A stretch of 64,000 bases of DNA from NCBI RefSeq assembly GCF_014217835.1, contig NZ_CP055263.1:5335501-5399500 (forward strand), written 5' to 3'. This stretch comes from Metabacillus sp. KUDC1714 (GTDB lineage: Bacteria > Bacillota > Bacilli > Bacillales > Bacillaceae). Below the pieces are notes generated by a model, which searched no databases, had not been told where the DNA came from, and saw nothing but the letters and a program-made list of their open reading frames with translations. The position numbers and the translations under genes were made by a program. Shown here piece after piece: positions 26,938 to 34,796 of this stretch; positions within the stretch are counted from its first letter, which is position 1; every line of letters begins with the position of its first letter.

Positions 26938-27915
26938 CTATTGTTCCGTATCTAATGGTTCTAGTCTTGCTTCTATTTCTTTTCTTTGCGCTTCAAAGTA
27001 TGGTGGCAATGCTAGTTTTTCTCCTAAATGTTCGAAATCTTCGTCCCCTTCAAAACCCGGACCATCTGTCGCTAGCTCAAATAATATACCATTAGGCTCT
27101 CTAAAATATAATGAACGGAAATAATAACGTTCTACAAACCCAGAATTAGACAAATGATTTGCATTTAATATGTCTACCCATTTGTTTAATTCTTCTACAT
27201 CTTCCACACGAAAAGCGACATGGTGAACACTTCCACGACCTGGTCTCTCACGTCCCACCTGATCTAATTCACTTACGTGTATTTCTGCTCCAGTTCCACC
27301 TTCTCCTGTTTCAAAGACTCGGACTTGTTTTTGATCCTCATCTTTTGTGTAACCATCCTTTTCTCGAAAGCCCATTAAATCTGTTAATACCTTTATTGTT
27401 CGCTCAGGACGTGACACTGTTAAATGAACCGGCCCTAGTCCAACTACACCATTTTCTTGTGGAACAGGGCTGTTAGCCCAAGGTTTCCCACCTGCTACAC
27501 CTACATTATTTTCATCAGATACTAGTATTAAACGCTGACCCTCTTGATCGCGAAATGAAAGTGTTGCTCTTCCACTTTCATTGCTTATTTCATCATGATC
27601 AACATTAAATTGCTCAAAGCGATTCTTCCAATAGTGGAGTGCCTTATTATCTTTCACACGTAAAGATGTAGCAGTAATACTATTCGTCCCAGGGTATGTT
27701 CTACCAGAATGAGGAATTTCAAAGAATGTTAAATCTGTACCTGGATTTCCTCGCTCATCGGCATAAAATAAATGATAAACAGATGTATCATCCTGGTTGA
27801 CAGTTTTTTTAACTAGTCTTAAACCTAATACTTTCGTATAGAAATGATAGTTTTCTTTTGCATTTGCAGTAAGTGCTGAAACATGATGGATGCCTAATAA
27901 CGGCTTAATATTCAT
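26938..27915 (-). CDS. mhqO: MhqO-like ring-cleaving dioxygenase
   Basis: A 325-aa vicinal-oxygen-chelate (glyoxalase/extradiol dioxygenase) protein with two tandem modules. The first opens GIHHVSALTANAKENYHFY; the second contains VHLTVSRPERTIKVL and VHHVAFRVEDVEELNKW, and a metal Glu is likely in NGILFELATDGPGF. B. subtilis MhqO/MhqA/MhqE proteins detoxify hydroquinones. The start is ATG 27915 behind AAAGGAAGG; the longer reading frame upstream runs into repeat DNA. A strong promoter with an MhqR-like operator lies at 28138-28185, separated from the gene by a repeat element. Confidence 0.88.
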   Translation of the reverse strand: MNIKPLLGIHHVSALTANAKENYHFYTKVLGLRLVKKTVNQDDTSVYHLFYADERGNPGTDLTFFEIPHSGRTYPGTNSITATSLRVKDNKALHYWKNRFEQFNVDHDEISNESGRATLSFRDQEGQRLILVSDENNVGVAGGKPWANSPVPQENGVVGLGPVHLTVSRPERTIKVLTDLMGFREKDGYTKDEDQKQVRVFETGEGGTGAEIHVSELDQVGRERPGRGSVHHVAFRVEDVEELNKWVDILNANHLSNSGFVERYYFRSLYFREPNGILFELATDGPGFEGDEDFEHLGEKLALPPYFEAQRKEIEARLEPLDTEQ

Positions 27916-27934
27916 AAAAACCTTCCTTTCTAAG

Positions 27935-28095
27935 AACAAAAGCGCAAGCGCCTTGGTCAGCGACGAGAAACAAGAGCACTTCGTATGAGATAAAGGAAAC
28001 ACGAAGAGCGGAAGCGATTCGATGTTGACTTAACGCAAAGAGGAGTGTGAAGTTCACTAGGCGCTAGGCGCTGGAGCTGGATGTCAAGACACTTA
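27935..28095 (+). repeat. dispersed repeat family B, copy 1
   Basis: GC-richer, non-coding block between the mhqO promoter and its start codon. Its right part (GTGTGAAGTTCACTAGGCGC, then GGAGCTGGATGTCAAGACAC) recurs in inverse orientation at 63675-63765. It contains internal duplications (GGCGCTAGGCGCT) and short palindromes. No coding sense is seen on either strand. Confidence 0.7.
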
Positions 28096-28137
28096 TTTAA
28101 AGTACAAGAATTTTATAATTTCATAGATAATAAAATA

Positions 28138-28185
28138 ATCTTGAATTCAAGATAAATTATAAAGGACTTCAATTATATATGTCAA
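28138..28185 (-). promoter_or_regulatory. mhqO promoter with MhqR-like operator
   Basis: On the minus strand TTGACA (28185-28180), an 18-base spacer and TATAAT (28161-28156) form a near-ideal sigma-A promoter. Immediately downstream lies the perfect palindrome ATCTTGAATTCAAGAT (28138-28153), very like the B. subtilis MhqR operator TATCTCGAATTCGAGATA as I recall it. The position over +1 fits repression relieved by quinones. Confidence 0.75.
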
Positions 28186-28208
28186 CTAGTTGAAATGAAA
28201 AATAATAT

Positions 28209-28250
28209 AAAACAGGGTTAACGATGAAACTTATACGTTAACCCTGTTTT
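28209..28250 (-). terminator. terminator of the coat gene pair
   Basis: Perfect 15-bp inverted repeat AAAACAGGGTTAACG / CGTTAACCCTGTTTT with a 12-base loop, directly after the stop of the Gln-rich gene. Confidence 0.88.
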
Positions 28251-28257
28251 ATAAGAT

Positions 28258-28635
28258 TTATTGTTGGATAAATTGTCTATTTTGCTGGAAACTTTGGTAG
28301 CTTGGAAGCTGTTGTTGCTGATTAGGTACCCTTTGGTAAGATGGTTCAACATTATATGATCCAACTTGTGAAATTTCTTGTTGCATTTGATTACATGTGT
28401 TTAAAACATGCTGACATTGCTGTATTGCTTTGTTGTGACCTTGCAGGCTTTGTTGAATGACTTGAACTGCTTGTTGTTCACGTTGTAATAGTTGTTGAAG
28501 CATTTGTACATTTTGTTGTTCTTGTTGAAGCATTTGTTTATATAGTTGACTACCTTGCTCTGTTTGTTGAATTAATTGTTGGACTGTTTGACGACATTCA
28601 TTAATTTGTTGTAGGGCATGTTGTTGAGTATGCAT
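28258..28635 (-). CDS. glutamine-rich coiled-coil protein, probable spore coat component
   Basis: A 125-aa protein that is about one third Gln. Residues 1-90 form a heptad-like coiled coil (repeats such as QMLQQEQQNVQMLQQLLQRE), and the tail is a Gln/Ser/Tyr-rich low-complexity segment. I chose ATG 28635, 7 bases after GGAGGT; the ATG five codons earlier overlaps that site. It follows the CotF-like gene by about 20 bases, so both are probably made in the mother cell during sporulation. I do not recognise a named family. The Gln content would suit transglutaminase cross-linking in the coat, which is inference. Confidence 0.7.
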   Translation of the reverse strand: MHTQQHALQQINECRQTVQQLIQQTEQGSQLYKQMLQQEQQNVQMLQQLLQREQQAVQVIQQSLQGHNKAIQQCQHVLNTCNQMQQEISQVGSYNVEPSYQRVPNQQQQLPSYQSFQQNRQFIQQ

Positions 28636-28654
28636 ATGTGAAACCTCCATTTTT

Positions 28655-29245
28655 TTATATTGATTGTTGTTGGTTATTATATAAACTGCTTGGCTGGTAG
28701 CTGTTTATCATAGATTGTGTAGTAGTCTGATCAAAGGTTGGTACATGATAATAACCTTTGTTGTTCATATAACTCCAAATTTCATATGCTTGATCTGCAC
28801 AATTTTTCGCACTCTGAATCATCATTTCTCTTATTTGTGAATCCGTACATTCTAAAGCTGCATGCATTTTTTGTACAGCTCCAGTCTTATGACACCCTAA
28901 CATTCCAGATGAAATATCACGATCATTCATTTGATTGATTGAAGCGTTTGGAGCCTCTGGAACAGGATTACTGCCTATACCATAGCTTGGCGAAAAGTTC
29001 ATATTCACTTTCACATTAGGTAAACGATTGATATTTACTTTGTGTTTTAGAGCATTAACTAAAGAATTATACTCATTTGTCATGAAAGATAGTTGATTTT
29101 GTAAAATATTTTTAAGCTCTTGATCTTGACAATATGGTTGGTAAAGTTGAAACAGATTGATACCATTAATTGTATTGCAAAGTACTTCATGACAATCCAT
29201 GATTTCATGAGCACCGATGTTTACTTGATTCATTTGGCTCTGCAC
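28655..29245 (-). CDS. CotF-domain spore coat protein (YhcQ-like)
   Basis: A 196-aa protein with a CotF/ferritin-like helical domain (about residues 8-165). The N-terminal phrase INIGAHE-like (VNIGAHEIMDCHEVL) and the later ALECTDSQIREMMIQSAKNCADQAYEIWSYM occur in YhcQ/CotF coat proteins. The tail is Gln/Ser/Tyr-rich. The start is GTG 29245, well placed after AGGAGGA. It is the first gene of a two-gene unit with the Gln-rich coiled-coil gene. No sigma-E or sigma-K promoter could be identified with confidence. Confidence 0.85.
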   Translation of the reverse strand: MQSQMNQVNIGAHEIMDCHEVLCNTINGINLFQLYQPYCQDQELKNILQNQLSFMTNEYNSLVNALKHKVNINRLPNVKVNMNFSPSYGIGSNPVPEAPNASINQMNDRDISSGMLGCHKTGAVQKMHAALECTDSQIREMMIQSAKNCADQAYEIWSYMNNKGYYHVPTFDQTTTQSMINSYQPSSLYNNQQQSI

Positions 29246-29311
29246 TGCTATTCCTCCTAGAAACTATTTTTTTATAGCCAAATTTAAAATCCCTCTAATG
29301 AAATAAAATTA

Positions 29312-29346
29312 TACAAAAAAAATCCCAGATCATTTCTGAGATTTTT
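29312..29346 (-). terminator. terminator of the 94-aa gene
   Basis: Stem AAAAATCTCAGA/TCTGGGATTTTT-type with AT-rich outer arms giving a U tract on the minus strand; overlaps the stop codon region of the 94-aa ORF. Confidence 0.65.
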
Positions 29347-29629
29347 AAGAAAACTTATATAGAATAGTTCCATTCGATTGTGCAATAATTGAAAAAACGC
29401 CATGATTTTTAATCTGTCTCGATAATGCAAACTGAGTTCCATCCCAGTCCAAGCTCCAATTTAAAGGTGCACTCGCTCGTAAATGCATAAATTGATGTTT
29501 AAAAACTTCATATTCGAGTGATAAAGAGAAAATGTCTTCTTCTATTGCATACCAAAGACTTTTTAAAAACAATTTAGCTTTCACTGAATCTACAGAATCA
29601 ATCATTTGGTTAACTGTTATATATTTCAC
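29345..29629 (-). CDS. 94-aa protein of unknown function
   Basis: A small soluble protein with a GTG start at 29629 behind an excellent GGGGAGGAG site and followed by a terminator, so it is a real monocistronic gene. The N-terminal half is helical (IDSVDSVKAKLFLKSLWYAIEED); the C-terminal half is beta-rich with Trp residues (LNWSLDWDGTQFALSRQ). No Cys, signal or membrane segment is present. I do not recognise a family. The neighbouring spore coat genes hint at sporulation but do not prove it. Confidence 0.7.
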   Translation of the reverse strand: MKYITVNQMIDSVDSVKAKLFLKSLWYAIEEDIFSLSLEYEVFKHQFMHLRASAPLNWSLDWDGTQFALSRQIKNHGVFSIIAQSNGTILYKFS

Positions 29630-29669
29630 TTTATCTCCTCCCCTACCTATACATTAGATGAGAAGCTAT

Positions 29670-29707
29670 AAAAAAACTACCCTAAAATGTTTCCAATCTA
29701 GAGTAGT
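29670..29707 (-). terminator. terminator of the YitT-like gene
   Basis: ACTACTCT and AGGGTAGT pair on the minus strand around a loop of about 15 bases, followed by seven U. Confidence 0.75.
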
Positions 29708-29719
29708 GATCATTATATA

Positions 29720-30346
29720 TTATGAATGTAAACTTTTACCTACCAATTGAGCTTCTTGATCTCGTTCCATTTCTTTTATTGGAGATTTTTTATAACGTCC
29801 AATAATACTACTAGCTATAAATATGCATGAAATTGATAATATTGCCTTAAACCAACCTACCAATGCTAAAGCAAATAAAATGATTAGAGAGTCGCATACG
29901 AATAGAACAATTCCTCGATTAATGCTAAATTTCTTATCAATATACAACCCTAATATGTGTATTCCACCAAGTGAAGAACCATTATTTAGAACAAATGTAA
30001 CACCAAAGCCGATCAGCAGGCCAGAAATAATAGATGCGATAACAATATTAATTTCAAACGCTGGGATAACTAGATCGAACCACTCTCGTATAAATGAAAT
30101 CCCAGTTATTGATAAAAGACTAGAGATTGTAAACCATTTGCCTAATTCTTGAATGGAAATAATGAAAAACGGTAAATTTACGATAAAGAATAGAACACCC
30201 CATGGTACATTCGTTACATATGTTAGAATTGTAGCAATACCCGCTGTTCCCCCAAATGTTAGCAAGCTATCTGATAATAGTTTAATTCCAAGTGATGTAA
30301 TGATAAGTCCAATTAGCACGAAAATAAGCTTTTTTAAAAGATTCAT
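29720..30346 (-). CDS. YitT/DUF161-family membrane protein
   Basis: A 208-aa membrane protein with five predicted helices. The phrases FGGTAGIATILTYVTNVPWGVLF and VLNNGSSLGGIHILGLYIDKKF are diagnostic of the YitT (DUF161) family. The C-terminal DUF2179 cytoplasmic domain present in most YitT proteins is missing, so this is the short form, like YpjC. Family function is not established. I prefer ATG 30346, preceded by GGGGTG, over the in-frame GTG at 30355. Confidence 0.82.
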   Translation of the reverse strand: MNLLKKLIFVLIGLIITSLGIKLLSDSLLTFGGTAGIATILTYVTNVPWGVLFFIVNLPFFIISIQELGKWFTISSLLSITGISFIREWFDLVIPAFEINIVIASIISGLLIGFGVTFVLNNGSSLGGIHILGLYIDKKFSINRGIVLFVCDSLIILFALALVGWFKAILSISCIFIASSIIGRYKKSPIKEMERDQEAQLVGKSLHS

Positions 30347-30642
30347 AGAGAACACCCCGTTCCTGTTGTCAATTCTTAACTTATCTCATCGAATGACATT
30401 GGTCAATAAGCTGGGAAGTATTCGGAATCTTAGGTTTATTTTGAAATAATCATCTATTTTAATTCCTGAGTGGCTTATGACCCCAAGGATCTAGGAAGCT
30501 GGATGACAAAGTGTTAACCAGAGTACATGCATTTAATAATTTTCAAAACAAAAAAAGACTAATTCCACTTTTATCATAATCGATCACATCGTGATACTCC
30601 TAATGATTAGCGAGAAATTAATCTTTTAAAAGAATACTACTA

Positions 30643-30963
30643 TTAAAACATCGGTACCGGTGGGTCAATTCCTAGAACTGGTTGCCCATTAATTGTTAAC
30701 CAAATATAATAGTGATCGATTTCAGTATCTAAACGATTTTCAATTGTTTTGATCGCATTTTCTTGAATATCAAAACTCATCGTAGCTGTTTGATCACCAA
30801 GCGGAATTCCTTTTAATCCTAGTAAATCAGCAATATATCTAGCATCCTCGTAAGATACCTCAATATATTTATCATGCTCAGATAGATATGCTGCATTTGC
30901 CGGTGTTACTGTTATAAGAACAACAAATAATAAAGCAGCAAGTAAAAGTATGAACTTTTTCAT
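30643..30963 (-). CDS. 106-aa secreted protein of unknown function
   Basis: A small exported protein. Residues 1-24 form a Sec signal with cleavage expected after ANA (PANA-AYLSE). The mature part of about 80 residues is acidic and ends in a proline-rich tail (GIDPPVPMF). The central stretch DIQENAIKTIENRLDTEIDHYYIWL resembles a small alpha/beta fold, without Cys. The start ATG lies behind TAGGAGG. It begins 17 bases after the stop of the HD-GYP gene, so the two are probably cotranscribed. No family is recognised. Confidence 0.75.
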   Translation of the reverse strand: MKKFILLLAALLFVVLITVTPANAAYLSEHDKYIEVSYEDARYIADLLGLKGIPLGDQTATMSFDIQENAIKTIENRLDTEIDHYYIWLTINGQPVLGIDPPVPMF

Positions 30964-30979
30964 TTTTATTTTCTTCCTC

Positions 30980-31879
30980 CTAAAGTTTGTGCTTCACATC
31001 ATTAAACACATCGACAATGATTGGATTATACATCGTTCCACGACAACGGTTAATTTCTAAAATGGCTTCTTCCTTTGATCTTCCCTTTTGATAAGAACGA
31101 TCAGTTGTCATGGCATCATATGAATCTACAACAGATATAATAGAAGCCTCTACCTCAATCTCATCTTTAGCTAACCCAAATGGGTAGCCTTTCCCGTCGT
31201 AACGTTCATGGTGTTGTTCGACAACAAGACCAGCGCTCATTAATAATGGTAGCTTTGTCTCCTCTAGAACTTGTCTCCCATAGGAGGTATGCATTTTCAT
31301 TATTTCCCATTCTTCTTGAGTGAGTTTTTCAGGCTTTAGTAAAATGTCTAAAGGAATTTTAACTTTACCAATATCATGAAAGAAGGAGGCCATATTTAGG
31401 CGTAAAAGCTGTTTTGAATTTAATCCCATTGCTTCGCCAACTAGCATCGATAGTTTACTAATTCTAGCACAATGGTCCCCAGTATAACCATCCTTTTTTT
31501 CGATCGATATTGCCAAGTTCATTAAATCTCTAGAAATTTGACTGTAACGATGAAATACAGGTTGCGAGGAAACGTACAAAAATTCGGTTGTCCCTATTGA
31601 TTGAAAAACATAATGTTCCTTTACAGGACTTCTATAAAATGAATCTCCAGTTTTATAGATCTCATATCCACCATTTGTGCTCAGTTTTAGTTCTCCTGAA
31701 ACCACAATTAAATACTCGAGTGCTTCCCAACCTTCTTCAGGTTCTAAAGCCCATCTAGTATTTGGTTCGAGCTTATGATGGATAATCTCAGTCTGATCAG
31801 CTGAAGCGATAAGTGAAATGGTTAAACCTTTCATTTGAACTGTTTCTATAAAATGATTCTTATTTCCTATCCCCTTCAT
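30980..31879 (-). CDS. HD-GYP domain phosphodiesterase with N-terminal cupin
   Basis: A 299-aa soluble protein. Residues about 15-110 look like a cupin sensor (beta-rich, with EPEEGWEALEYLIVVSGE). Residues 125-295 form an HD-GYP domain with HD in FFHDIGKVKIP, HH in VEQHHERYDGKGYPFGL (GYP present as GKGYP) and the later DSYDAMTTDRSY. HD-GYP enzymes hydrolyse cyclic di-GMP or related dinucleotides. Cupin plus HD-GYP is a common Bacillus arrangement whose ligand is unknown. The start ATG follows GAGAGG. Confidence 0.88.
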   Translation of the reverse strand: MKGIGNKNHFIETVQMKGLTISLIASADQTEIIHHKLEPNTRWALEPEEGWEALEYLIVVSGELKLSTNGGYEIYKTGDSFYRSPVKEHYVFQSIGTTEFLYVSSQPVFHRYSQISRDLMNLAISIEKKDGYTGDHCARISKLSMLVGEAMGLNSKQLLRLNMASFFHDIGKVKIPLDILLKPEKLTQEEWEIMKMHTSYGRQVLEETKLPLLMSAGLVVEQHHERYDGKGYPFGLAKDEIEVEASIISVVDSYDAMTTDRSYQKGRSKEEAILEINRCRGTMYNPIIVDVFNDVKHKL

Positions 31880-32134
31880 ATGAACCTCTCTTCTCTAATA
31901 GAATTCAGATGTCTTCACTAATTATAGTAGATGCTTGTACAATCGCATAGATTGTTTTGAGAAAATGAATATAATACCATATAGTTCTTGTTAAAAAATG
32001 GTTCTAATAAGAATTTATTGGATATTCAATAATTCCTTTTACCTAATTTTATAATAGGTATATAGTTATGGTTAGAGTTGATATTTTTGTCGAGTTACGA
32101 ATTTAAACAAATAACAAGAAATCCTTCATATTAT

Positions 32135-32177
32135 TGTGATTTGAATCACATTCTTCTGATTCTCAATCATGTATTCT
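32135..32177 (+). promoter_or_regulatory. FNR-type box and -10 of ric
   Basis: TGTGATTTGAATCACA (32135-32150) is a perfect TGTGA-N6-TCACA palindrome. TATTCT begins at 32172, again 21 bases downstream. The implied start near 32184 would leave a very short leader, so the exact start is uncertain. Confidence 0.68.
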
Positions 32178-32197
32178 TCAAATAGGAGGTGCAATTT

Positions 32198-32899
32198 ATG
32201 AATAATCAAAAATTTGATCGCACTACAAGTATAGGTGAAATAGTTGCAGCGTTCCCTCAATCCAGTGACTTTTTCAAAAAATATAAAATAGATTTTTGTT
32301 GCGGAGGAACACGTTCTCTTGAACAGGCAATTTCTGAAAGGAAATTAAAAGAGGAAGAATTTTTAGAAGAACTAGAGCAATTTTATCTAAAGAACATCCG
32401 CTCAGTTGCTGAAACCGATTGGAGAACAGTTCAATCAGAAGAACTTGTTAATCATATCATTTCTATACATCATCAATATGCCGCATCAGAAGTAAAACAA
32501 ATGACGCCATATGTAAATAAAGTTGCTCTTGTTCACGGTGATAAGCATCCACATCTTAAAACGGTATTAACACTTTTTAATGAGTTAAAAAGTGAAATTG
32601 ATGAGCACTTTAAAAAAGAAGAAACAGTTGCATTCCCAGAAATAATAAAACACGAAAAAAATAAAACAGAGCAGTCTCTAAAAGAACTAACTCCTATCAT
32701 CCAGTCTTTAGTTGCTGAACATGATCAAGCTGGGAAGATTTTAAAAAAAATTCGTGAAATCACTCATGATTATTTATTGCCTTCTGATGCATGTGGCACA
32801 TATCGGTTGGTTTATAATCGTCTTGAAATGTTAGAGGATGATATGTTTCAACACATCCACCTTGAAAATAATATCCTTTTTCCAAGGTATATGTGTTAA
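32198..32899 (+). CDS. ric: RIC (ScdA/YtfE) di-iron iron-sulfur cluster repair protein
   Basis: A 233-aa RIC protein that repairs iron-sulfur clusters damaged by NO or oxidants. The N-terminal ScdA-type domain carries the Cys pair in IDFCCGG. The hemerythrin-like C-terminal part supplies the di-iron ligands (HHQYAASEVKQM, HGDKHPHLK, EIDEHFKKEE, VAEHDQAG, HIHLENNILFPR). The start is ATG 32198 after AGGAGGT (32184-32190). An FNR-type palindrome lies 48 bases upstream. It sits before narK-PAS and in the same orientation, but has its own terminator. It likely protects the nitrate-reducing machinery from reactive nitrogen. Confidence 0.93.
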   Translation: MNNQKFDRTTSIGEIVAAFPQSSDFFKKYKIDFCCGGTRSLEQAISERKLKEEEFLEELEQFYLKNIRSVAETDWRTVQSEELVNHIISIHHQYAASEVKQMTPYVNKVALVHGDKHPHLKTVLTLFNELKSEIDEHFKKEETVAFPEIIKHEKNKTEQSLKELTPIIQSLVAEHDQAGKILKKIREITHDYLLPSDACGTYRLVYNRLEMLEDDMFQHIHLENNILFPRYMC

Positions 32900-32927
32900 T
32901 TAATTTACAATTTTAACAGAAATGACT

Positions 32928-32960
32928 AACTACCCTGATCAGCAAGATTAGGGTAGTTTT
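32928..32960 (+). terminator. terminator of ric
   Basis: AACTACCCT (32928-32936) pairs with AGGGTAGTT (32950-32958), followed by a short U run. Confidence 0.75.
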
Positions 32961-32979
32961 GCTATTTGCAATGACTTAT

Positions 32980-33066
32980 ATCCCCGCGGAAAGCTAGCAT
33001 CTCTCACTATAATCAACCACGCCGTAATACTTGTTATAAGCAATCAAAGTTTGCGAAAGAAGTCTA
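32980..33066 (+). repeat. decayed MITE fragment
   Basis: The stretch CCCCGCGGAAAGCTAGCATC...ATAATCAACCACGC...AGCAATCAAAGTTTGCGAAA follows the right half of the 217-bp MITE with many substitutions and small gaps. The terminal inverted repeat has decayed and no target duplication remains. It ends 15 bases before the FNR box of narK. Confidence 0.7.
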
Positions 33067-33081
33067 AAATAAATTCATCGC

Positions 33082-33124
33082 TGTGATATTTTTCACAAAC
33101 AGAAAAGAATCCATTTGCTATTAT
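33082..33124 (+). promoter_or_regulatory. FNR-type box and -10 of narK-PAS
   Basis: TGTGATATTTTTCACA (33082-33097) is a perfect palindrome of the FNR type. A good -10 TATTAT (33119-33124) starts 21 bases after it, which puts the box centre at -41.5 from a start near 33131. No -35 element is seen, as expected for a class II activated promoter. Confidence 0.8.
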
Positions 33125-33183
33125 ACTTCTATATCACGTAAATAGCTAAAAAATGAATGACATGTTCGAAAGGAGAACTAATA

Positions 33184-34692
33184 ATGAAGAGTCAAAAACA
33201 TCAATTACCTCTTCAGACGTTAAGTTTAACAGCGGGTTTTATGGTTTGGGTATTAATTTCTTCCTTAATGCCAAATATTAAACAAGATATCGACTTAACA
33301 GATCAAGAAATTGCACTGGTAACAGCGATTCCAGTTATACTAGGTTCCTTATTGCGTATTCCAATAGGATATTACACAAATCGTTTTGGTGCACGAATCA
33401 CTTTTACAATCAGTTTTCTCATTTTGCTTTTTCCAGTCTTTTATCTTAGCTATGCGAACTCATTAATAGATTTAATTATCGGTGGGTTGTTAGTAGGAGT
33501 TGGTGGAGCAACATTCTCAATTGGGGTAACATCTCTTCCTAAATACTACAAGAAAGAAAAACATGGTTTAATTAATGGTATTTATGGTGCAGGTAATATT
33601 GGAACTGCAATAACTGCTTTCTTAGCACCAGTCATGGCAAATACTTTTGGATGGGGAAATACAGTACGGTTTTATTTAGTGCTTTTATTCGTATTTGCCT
33701 TATTCAATTTCATCCTCGGTGACAGAAAAGAACACAAAGTTAATCTCCCTATCATGAAACAAATTAAAGAGGTTTATCGGAATCAAACGTTATGGTTTTT
33801 ATGTCTATTTTATTTCATTACATTTGGTGCATTTGTTGCTTTTACGATTTATTTACCAAATTTCCTTGTGAATCATTTCGGTCTTGATCCTGTTGGAGCT
33901 GGCATGCGTACAGCCGGATTTATTGCTTTAGCAACAGTGTTACGACCTGTTGGTGGATGGTTAGCTGACAAATTTAACACGTACTTCATCTTAATGCTTG
34001 TTTTTGCAGGTCTTACCTTTTCTGGTGTCCTATTATCCTTCTCCCCTACTATCGAACTTTACACAGTTGGAGTTTTAACAGTAGCATTTTGTGCAGGTAT
34101 AGGTAATGGAACTATTTTTAAGCTAGTACCGCAATATTTCACTAAGCAAGCTGGAATTGTAAATGGAATTGTTGCTGCAATGGGTGGTCTTGGGGGCTTT
34201 TTTCCACCACTTGTCTTAACTGCAGTCTTTAATTTTACTGGTCACTATGCCATAGGCTTTATGGCTTTATCTGAATTTGCTCTACTTAGTTTTGTAATTG
34301 TCGTCTGGATGTACTTTCAAGAAAAACTTAGCATTGAAAATAAAATCATTGAAAATACAGCCTTAGGATTGATGATTACAAATCCTAATGGTGTGATTCA
34401 AAAAGTAAATCCAGCATTTACAAAGGTAACTGGCTTTACTTTAGCAGAGGCCGTTGGAAAAAAACCAAATCTATTACAATCAGGACAACATAGCAAATCA
34501 TTTTATAAGGATCTATGGGATAAGGTGAAAAAGAATGGTTACTGGCAAGGTGAGATTTGGAACAAACGTAAAAATGGTGAAATTTACCCTGAGTGGTTAA
34601 CAATAAGTCAAGTAAGCAATGATGCTGGCGAAGTAAAATATTATATTGGACAATTTAGTGATATTTCTGAAGAAAAACGAATGAATATATAG
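33184..34692 (+). CDS. narK: NarK-type nitrate/nitrite transporter fused to a C-terminal PAS domain
   Basis: A 502-aa fusion. Residues 1-385 are a 12-helix major facilitator of the NarK group (LMPNIKQDIDLT, NRFGARITF, GGATFSIGVTSLPKYY, NGTIFKLVPQYF). Residues about 390-498 form a PAS domain of the kind usually found in signalling proteins (ITNPNGVIQKVNPAFTKVTG, GYWQGEIWNKRKNGEIYPEW). No kinase, GGDEF or other output follows. Ordinary Bacillus NarK is about 395 aa and ends after the last helix. The start is ATG 33184 behind GAAAGGAG. The PAS may gate transport by a redox or small-molecule cue, but that is inference. Confidence 0.88.
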   Translation: MKSQKHQLPLQTLSLTAGFMVWVLISSLMPNIKQDIDLTDQEIALVTAIPVILGSLLRIPIGYYTNRFGARITFTISFLILLFPVFYLSYANSLIDLIIGGLLVGVGGATFSIGVTSLPKYYKKEKHGLINGIYGAGNIGTAITAFLAPVMANTFGWGNTVRFYLVLLFVFALFNFILGDRKEHKVNLPIMKQIKEVYRNQTLWFLCLFYFITFGAFVAFTIYLPNFLVNHFGLDPVGAGMRTAGFIALATVLRPVGGWLADKFNTYFILMLVFAGLTFSGVLLSFSPTIELYTVGVLTVAFCAGIGNGTIFKLVPQYFTKQAGIVNGIVAAMGGLGGFFPPLVLTAVFNFTGHYAIGFMALSEFALLSFVIVVWMYFQEKLSIENKIIENTALGLMITNPNGVIQKVNPAFTKVTGFTLAEAVGKKPNLLQSGQHSKSFYKDLWDKVKKNGYWQGEIWNKRKNGEIYPEWLTISQVSNDAGEVKYYIGQFSDISEEKRMNI

Positions 34693-34704
34693 ATTCCTAA
34701 AAGA

Positions 34705-34738
34705 TGAGAAAAGCTGAGTAAAATCATCAGCTTTTTCA
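34705..34738 (+). terminator. terminator of narK-PAS
   Basis: GAAAAGCTGA (34707-34716) pairs with TCAGCTTTTTC (34727-34737); the right arm holds a U5 run. Confidence 0.75.
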
Positions 34739-34796
34739 CTTGTATTCATATCAAAATCTGTAAATCAACTTTTTAGTGTTTAAGGAGTATAAGCAT

